Source of the DNA: Ambrosia x helenae
Taxonomy: Eukaryota > Streptophyta > Magnoliopsida > Asterales > Asteraceae
Assembly: GCA_030844895.1 (NCBI GenBank)
Contig: CM061228.1
Span: forward strand, 31,629,651-31,693,650
Reading direction: 5' to 3'
DNA length: 64,000 nucleotides
The translations under genes and the position numbers were made by a program. Of the stretch, positions 58,058 to 64,000 are shown one piece after another. The notes beneath the pieces were generated by a model that did not search any database, was not told the DNA's origin, and saw only the letters and a program-made list of their open reading frames with translations. Within the stretch, counting starts at the first letter, position 1. Each line of letters opens with the position of its first letter.

Positions 58058-60842
58058 TGTGATACCCTGCAAATTCAGGTTCTCACTTTAACTAAACTCT
58101 AGTTACGTTCCTTGCATTATACTTAACTAGGGTTAGCTAGATAGGACACACGTTGCATTGTTGTGAGTTAATAACTGAATACATGATTAGTGAACCTCGG
58201 ACGTTGGTGAATAATGAAGTATAATAATAATGAGTAAACTAATTTGGATTGATTGCGATTACGTGTCTATGTGATATTCGATGAACTTATGTGAAAACCA
58301 TACGTGATTGTGTGAACCTAAACCGAATACGTTAATAAAATCACTAAAGGTGGATCATTAGGTTGATTAGGGTCTTAACGCATGGGGTTGCACTTGTTAC
58401 GGTCCGAAATAACGAAAACGTCGAAGGAAAACGTGTCGGGTGATGAAACGGGCCACCCACGCGGGCCAAGGGCCTGTGAGCGGCCGCTCACAGGGCCTGA
58501 GCGGCCGCGCGAAATAGCTTGACGGGTCTAAACCGCCTCAAACCCCTATTTAAACACCCTTAAGCCCCATGCAACCTCAAAACTCAACCCTAATCGCCCC
58601 TTACTGCCCCTTGCGAATTATAAACCCCAAACAACCTGCAAAGGCTCAAGATCATCGATTGGGAAGCTCCAAAGGCGTTCGGTTGATTGTATCGAAGAGC
58701 TAGGGGTATAATCTTTAATCCTTTACGCTTTAATCTTATTTTTATGTTATAAAAATCATATAACAAGGTTTGTCCAGGTCTGAAAGCTTTTGATAATTAT
58801 TAAAACTTGAGGTTTTTGAAGACTAAACGAATTAAACATGATGATAGGCGATTAGTAATATCATAGGTAACTTGTTGCGCAAGTTGTTGAAGTTTTGATC
58901 ATTAAAGTTGTAATCTTTGCATGAATAATGATAGAATCTGATCACAATAGGTATTAGGAATGTTTGTCAATGGTTATTGATGATTACTAGGTGTTATTGA
59001 TTGATAATATGCAACTAGGGTTTGATATAATTGATAATATTGCATGATTAGAATCTGGACAGAATCTGAATGTCGATTTGTAGGGTCTGTTTCATGGCTT
59101 GAAAATAATTGTTTTGATCCATTCTTTGCATGAATAGATTGTACATGGTCTTAGCCTTTTAGAATGGGCAAAATCATCTGATTTGGATGTCGTTTGATAT
59201 GTTTTTGGAATTTTCTTTGATTAAAGGTCATGTCAGATTTTCGGATTAACAAACTGAGTCAACTTTAAACAATCATAACTCGAGTTTTACAAGGAATTAA
59301 GTTATGAAATTTGGACAGTAGGTTAACATTGGAATAACTTGGCCTTTAGAAGTGGATTCATCTCGTTTGGATGAATACAAGATTTTTGGGATTTTTTCTA
59401 CTAACCTGACCTGCTGTAGAAACTTTCTGGACATATCTGTGGTGTACGATTTTTCATAATTTTTGTGTTTGGTTTTGAGACAAAACAAAAATATTGGTTA
59501 TCAAATGAATCCCAAATAATATTCACTAAAAATTTGGGAGTTTAACTCACTGATTTAGTATCTTAAATAAATTAGTTTTGTGACGCATAATCTGTCCTAA
59601 AAACGCAGATTGTGTATTTTGTGTTTGTGTAACTAATTGGAGTCCTATGTGGTATGTGTTTGATATATATTTGAATGGGCACTTATATGAGATGCATATG
59701 AAGTGTAAAACTAATGGTAACCAACATATTCACCAACGGGTCCATAGGATTTACTTATGCATGTAGAATCACTAGGTGTCACTTACACGCTTTTGAACAT
59801 TTAAACGTCTTGGACAAACGGATTATATGGTGTAATGGTATTACACATATACTCACTTAGTGACACATGTAATAGGGAGTCGGTAGCACAGCCTACTTTG
59901 GAGTTGGATTTATTTGCTTGCATTCTAAGGTGAGTTTCACTATTCTTTTCTCAAAAGCATGCGTCTCGGGATTGAGACAACTTACAAAACGTTTTCTAGT
60001 CCGGTTTGGGACTACTTTTACATCTCGGGTTATGAGATGCTTTGACTCCTTGTATGGGTCGGGTTTTGACTCCTTGTGTGGGTCGGTTTTACGATTCCTT
60101 GTGTGGATCGGGTTTTTGACCAGTTTAAAACTTATTGGTCCTTTGTAAACTAAACACTCTATCATTTTGGAAAGTCCTTGCATATTATTGGGTTAATCGC
60201 TGGAGGCGAGCGGGGTATTAGTTGATAGCGCTATTAGGTTGTGCAGCAACCTCATGTCTGAGGTGCTTGAGGCACGGGCATGAATTTCTGACCACATTTG
60301 AGAATTGGTGTTAATAGACACCAGTTATTGAGGCAAACTATTACATTACTGAAGGTGTCCCAATAATTCTGTTTAGTTACACTGAGTGGGTTAGCTACCC
60401 CTGACACACTTAAACTGATAACTCTTGAACATTTTGGTTTGGAGGACCTACGCTTTTACTTGGTTACGTGGTTTTGGAAACCAGCGCATTTACTTACTCA
60501 TTTTCTTTACTTAGTGAACTCACCAACATTGTTTGTTGACCCACGATTAGAAAGCACTGCACACATCACTGCATTTGGGGTCTTGGGCATACGCTTAAAT
60601 TATATATCATGCTTTTACATTTTCTTTCGTATGGTTTTAATTTGGGCGCGTTGTTTTGCGCATGGTTTTTAAAGGGTTTAAATTTGGTTTACGCTTCCGC
60701 AGCTTAACTAAACTTGGTTTTTGAAAACGAACTAAATGGTTTGGGCATTTAGAGTTCGTTCATATGACTTATGGCTATGGGAACCTGGTATGTCATGCGC
60801 CTCGCGGTATAAACCACGCAGTGGAAATTTGAGGGTGTGACA
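58058..60842 (+). repeat. Element D 3' LTR (2,785 bp)
   Basis: Relative to the 5' LTR it keeps a 40-bp segment (near 60194-60236) and lacks one of about 41 bp (5' copy near 52585-52630). The latter was lost between two CCACGAT repeats. Followed by TSD TTTTA. Confidence 0.95.
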
Positions 60843-61360
60843 TTTTAATATATGTAAACTGAATAGTTATATATAACTCAGTAATGTTATTATAAACATC
60901 TTTTTAAATTATTAATATAAATATTATTATTATGTTCAATGTCCTAATAATAACTTTGGTATAGAAATCCAAACTTAACTTATAGAGTTATCAACGGATG
61001 TTGCAAACAACTATGATACATTACAATTTTCAACTACAGGATGATTTAAACAGAGTTTAAAAACAGACTTTCCAAACTTAACTTGTAATCAATATCTAAC
61101 AAAATACCTATATATTTAAATTAGATCAGTCTTTTCAAATTCATAATTAAAAACAAATAGTTTTTAAAACTAAGGTAAAGTTTTTTTTTATATAAAAAAA
61201 TTATATTTAACAAGCCTTATGTTTTTATAATTTTTTTTTATGAAACCTGAGAATTACGTGGTATTTTTTTTTGAACTTTTATATTTAACTAAAAATAAAT
61301 AGTATTTAAAACTAAGGTAAAGTTTTTTTATATAAAAAATTTATATTTATTGCGGATAAT
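60843..61360. repeat. Background array, last unit, with a short direct repeat
   Basis: 60843 to about 61150 continues the array after element D and repeats block alpha (CGGATGTTGCAAACAACT at 61003). From 61150, AAAACTAAGGTAAAGTTTTT with neighbours occurs twice (near 61166 and 61308). No gene. Confidence 0.65.
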
Positions 61361-61380
61361 ATATATATATATATATATAT

Positions 61381-61800
61381 AGGGGAAGGATATTTTGGAA
61401 ACCTTCTTGAGTTGAGAAAACCTTTGGAAACCCATGTAAAAAACCATTATTTTTTTTGAAAAAAATAACCAACGTAAAATACATGTTTTTATGCATTTTG
61501 GGCAAAAAAATAACAAAAGCGCCGATGGGATTTTTTTTAAAAAAAAATAAACAAAGTTGCTAAAAAACATAAGTTTTCAACTATTTGCTGTTTTTTATCA
61601 GGTGTAAACATGTGTTTTCGCAGCTTTGTTTATTTTTTAAAAAAAAAAATCCCTTCGGCGCTTTTTTTTATTTTTTTGGCCCAACACACTTAAAAACATG
61701 TATTTTAAATTGGTTATTTTTTTCAAAAAAAAATAACATTTTTTTACATGGGTTTCCAAGGTTTTCTCAACTCAAGAGGGTTTTCATTTTATAATTGGCC
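61381..61800. mobile_element. Fold-back element 2
   Basis: The left arm (TTGGAAACC..CTTGAGTTGAGAAAACC, then AAATACATGTTTTTA and AAAGCGCCGA) is repeated inverted as the right arm with few mismatches. The arms are about 200 bp each with a short centre near 61590. TA microsatellites flank both sides (61357-61380, 61799-61819). No ORF beyond arm translations. Likely a MITE or Micron-like insertion in TA repeats, and a potential long-hairpin RNA source. Confidence 0.8.
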
Positions 61801-61802
61801 TA

Positions 61803-61975
61803 TATATATATATATATATGGATAAGTTTAATATAAAAGTTTAACTATGTCAGTTAGAAAAAATATTCGAAAAGAAATAGGATTAATGTATAGGTGATAT
61901 ACATATACATTTAATATTAAAATAAATTACGGGGATTATGATAATTTTAAATAACAGAAAGTACGCAAGGTTACA
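61803..61975 (-). repeat. Possible LTR part of a minus-strand Ty3 element
   Basis: The minus strand starts TGTAACCTTGCG directly after the PPT-like tract at 61976-61988. The far end of the LTR is not identified and may be interrupted by fold-back 2. Confidence 0.4.
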
Positions 61976-62016
61976 GTCTCCCCAACTTTTAGGAATTTCG
62001 TCCCGAAATTGATATG
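61976..62016 (-). other. Polypurine-tract region of a minus-strand Ty3 element
   Basis: The minus strand reads AATTTCGGGACGAAATTCC, then AAAAGTTGGGGAGAC, then TGTAA. This is the same arrangement as the PPT region of element D at 58021-58058, in opposite orientation. Confidence 0.75.
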
Positions 62017-62559
62017 GAATAAACTTTGGAAAAATTCAATAGTCGGCATGGTTAATCTCTAAAGAAAAGCAAGGGACTAGAATAGTAGAGTATGTAATTT
62101 TTAAAGGATCAAAGTGATAGGATAAATGTGTAAGTTGTAACAAATGATGGGAATTGGAGTATATGGTACAAGACTTCAAGTTTCAAGATGACACAATCAA
62201 AGAGTTTTAGATGGAACCATTATGTTGACCGGATCTAGTTAATAGAAAGACTTACTATAAAAACAAGGGTTAGTCCTGAGTTCGATTCTCAGTCTCATTT
62301 TCGATCCACCATTAGAGTTTATATACAGGGTGTACCGCAGCTAACCCACCACGCCTTTGGTGTTTCGAAAGCGTACTGAACATCAACCAGTTAACCTAAA
62401 TAGAATTTCACACCACCTTAACGTACCTGTAAATTCATGATTACGTTCCGGACCACAATCATCAATTTACCTTACATTAGGGTACTATGTCTTTCTATGA
62501 TCCTGATATATAACAACACATTTAAAGTAAAATAAGTTTCACAAAATAATGATGCATCT

Positions 62560-62717
62560 ATGTGGCTGTGAAGACAAACACATTGGGTCACAATGGTTTA
62601 TTAACACAGTAATGTGGCAATGCGACTATGAAAACCAACACGTTGGGTTACAACGCGTCGTTAACACAATAATGAGACTAATGTAATAATGAAAACAAAC
62701 ATGTTTGGTTATAACAG
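62560..62717 (+). repeat. Three imperfect 45-60-bp tandem units
   Basis: Each unit contains a GAAAACMAACA-like stretch, then GTTGGGTTACAA-like and TTAACACARTAAT-like sequence. Units start near 62560, 62613 and 62673. Confidence 0.65.
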
Positions 62718-62814
62718 CTTGCAAGCATATGAAAAGTTTAAGTATGTGCTACAACCCAAATAGGGAGCCCACTGAGTAAGATGTTTGTACATAGTATACA
62801 TAAATGAGTCCAAT

Positions 62815-63031
62815 TGATGAGCAGGCAAGAAAAGCCTCTACCAATCATGGAGTAAGAACCTCTACCGATTGTTGAGCAGGTACGATGGCCTCTACCAGTC
62901 GTTGAGCAGGTTATTAGAACCTCTATCGACTGTTGAGTAGGCATGATGACCTCTACCAATCGTTGAGTAGGTTATTAGGTACTCCACTGACTATTGAGCA
63001 GGTAATTCGTCATCTACCAGTTGTTGAGTGG
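62815..63031 (+). repeat. About 30-bp minisatellite, seven units
   Basis: Units begin GTTGAGCAGG or a variant and end CCTCTACCARTC. The second unit is shorter (about 24 bp). Confidence 0.8.
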
Positions 63032-64000
63032 ATAAATGTAGCACATGTAACAAAACAATTTTTTTTTATAGTTCAACACGTATGTTGCAAATTGATAATA
63101 CACACATATAAGAAAGTTTGTAAATGCAACAAGTATCAAGTATAGAATGTGACTTGTAGTTGAGTTGCCCTAGACAAGGTTAATATGCCTAGGTGTGGTT
63201 TCACTAGTTGATGGTTATTGCAAATAGTTCATATTAGTTATCCATGTTTTCAAGTATCATGAATAATTAACTATGCAAATAGAATAGGTAATCAAATTCT
63301 CATGTATCAAGAAGAATCAAGTTTCACGCAACAAACAATCATTATATGATTAAGAATCGGGGATCAAGTTTTCAATAGTTTGGTTATCATGGAAATCAAA
63401 TCCATCTTTGAAAAGGCAAAGAATATGTGCCTAATCATTAAGAGGATGATGAAAACCCTTAGTATAATCAAGGTTGTAAAGAATAGTGAATGTAAAAATA
63501 GTTGATGAATGGTTTAGCTTATAGGTTAAGAAAAGGAATATAGTAGTCATTTTTGTGAGAAAGTAGGGATGTGGATACCGAACGGTGTGATCCGAATAGG
63601 ATTTTGTTCTTTGTTTAAAGTTGATTTTAAATGCAGTTTTTGGTTTCAAAATTTTAACTGAGCATCTGCTATGAAACCTTTATAATTTGTTTGGAAAACA
63701 TTTTGGTTAATATCTTTGTGTAAATAAGTAAATTTAAAACATCAAATTCATTTTAAAAGGGGTAGGTTTGTAAAACTGGATGAGATCTTTGTTAAAATAA
63801 TGGTTGTTACAGAACAGGTGAAGATTTCATTGAAAACAGCAATTTGCTAATTTTGGAAACAGGGTATATACTATACAAAGATTATTGTGGGAATATTAGT
63901 AGTCAAATCAATAACTTTTTAAAACAATAGGGTTAAAACATTTGTAGCTTAAGTTTTCAAACAAGAAATCACAAGAAGTAATAAGGTCGTAATGTATATG
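63032..64000. other. No gene seen
   Basis: AT-rich sequence with no ORF of recognisable coding character, RNA gene or repeat boundary. Confidence 0.5.

Larger units (their letters stand above)
50138..60842 (+). mobile_element. Ty3 element D, Tekay/Del-type chromovirus, decayed
   Basis: Complete, 10,705 bp, TSD TTTTA (50133-50137 and 60843-60847). Two 2,785-bp LTRs, initiator tRNA-Met type PBS, gag-pol in the order PR-RT-RNase H-IN-chromodomain, PPT. The LTRs differ by roughly 60 substitutions by eye (about 2%) plus two 40-bp indels. Every domain is split by frameshifts or stops and most of gag is unrecognisable. Confidence 0.95.
62017..64000 (-). mobile_element. Non-coding internal tail of the minus-strand Ty3 element (partial)
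   Basis: Upstream (in element sense) of the PPT, about 2 kb show no integrase or chromodomain coding. Instead there are two minisatellites and unassigned sequence, running off the window edge. It may be a non-autonomous derivative or an element with a long 3' untranslated region. Confidence 0.45.

Noticed and set aside
62246..62300. tRNA-like T-arm (CTGAG, TTCGATT, CTCAG)
   Set aside because: A perfect 5-bp stem with a 7-nt loop is present, but no D-arm, anticodon arm or A-box was found upstream.

Overview
The window looks like an intergenic stretch of a large, repeat-rich plant nuclear genome. It is AT-rich and built almost entirely of nested mobile elements. There are three sirevirus-type Ty1/copia retrotransposons with a third ORF, one chromodomain Ty3 (Tekay/Del-like) retrotransposon, two solo LTRs, two fold-back elements, a Helitron-type 3' end and a short plastid ndhB fragment. 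The third ORF resembles ORFs I associate with daisy-family (Asteraceae) sireviruses. A eudicot, probably Asteraceae, is therefore my inference; the sequence alone does not prove it. No rRNA, tRNA or CRISPR locus was found. No clearly intact conventional host gene was found.

Layout. 1-423 is featureless AT-rich DNA. 424-2599 begins with a Helitron-like 3' terminus (minus strand) and carries two small divergent ORFs (90 and 112 codons) with back-to-back TATA boxes. 2600-3053 is a copied piece of copia pol. It sits exactly where the 5' LTR of copia A (3054-14899) should be. The background beyond that is a degenerate array of related complex repeats: 14900-16767, 29821-32959, 44521-46254, 48967-50137 and 60843 to about 61150. 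The other elements landed in this array. Solo LTR F (16768-29820) was itself split by copia B (17036-29551, TSD ATAGG). Copia C (32960-44520) has TSD AGAAA. Solo LTR E (46255-48966, minus) has TSD TCAAC. Ty3 element D (50138-60842) has TSD TTTTA. Fold-back elements lie at about 49141-49605 and 61381-61800. The right end (61976-64000) is the non-coding tail of another Ty3-type element on the minus strand, with minisatellites.

Gene logic. Copia A, B and C share the order LTR, PBS for initiator tRNA-Met, long gag with two or three zinc knuckles, PR-IN-RT-RNase H, ORF3, PPT, LTR. In every copy gag and pol are separated by a stop codon next to a branch-point-like and 3'-splice-site-like sequence. 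All copies carry ORF lesions. By eye the LTR pairs differ at 3 of 702 sites in C, about 14 of 715 in B, and roughly 2% in D. C is therefore the youngest, yet it is still broken.

The most unusual signal is in the background array. Three copies of a module (15.3-15.75, 30.57-30.83 and 45.18-45.56 kb) keep a minus-strand TATA-like box, a 26-nt block, an 8-bp inverted repeat with a variable 5-nt centre and a hairpin (strong in two copies, weak in the third). The segment beyond the hairpin differs in each copy. This could be a family of non-coding transcription units or the regulatory end of an undescribed element.
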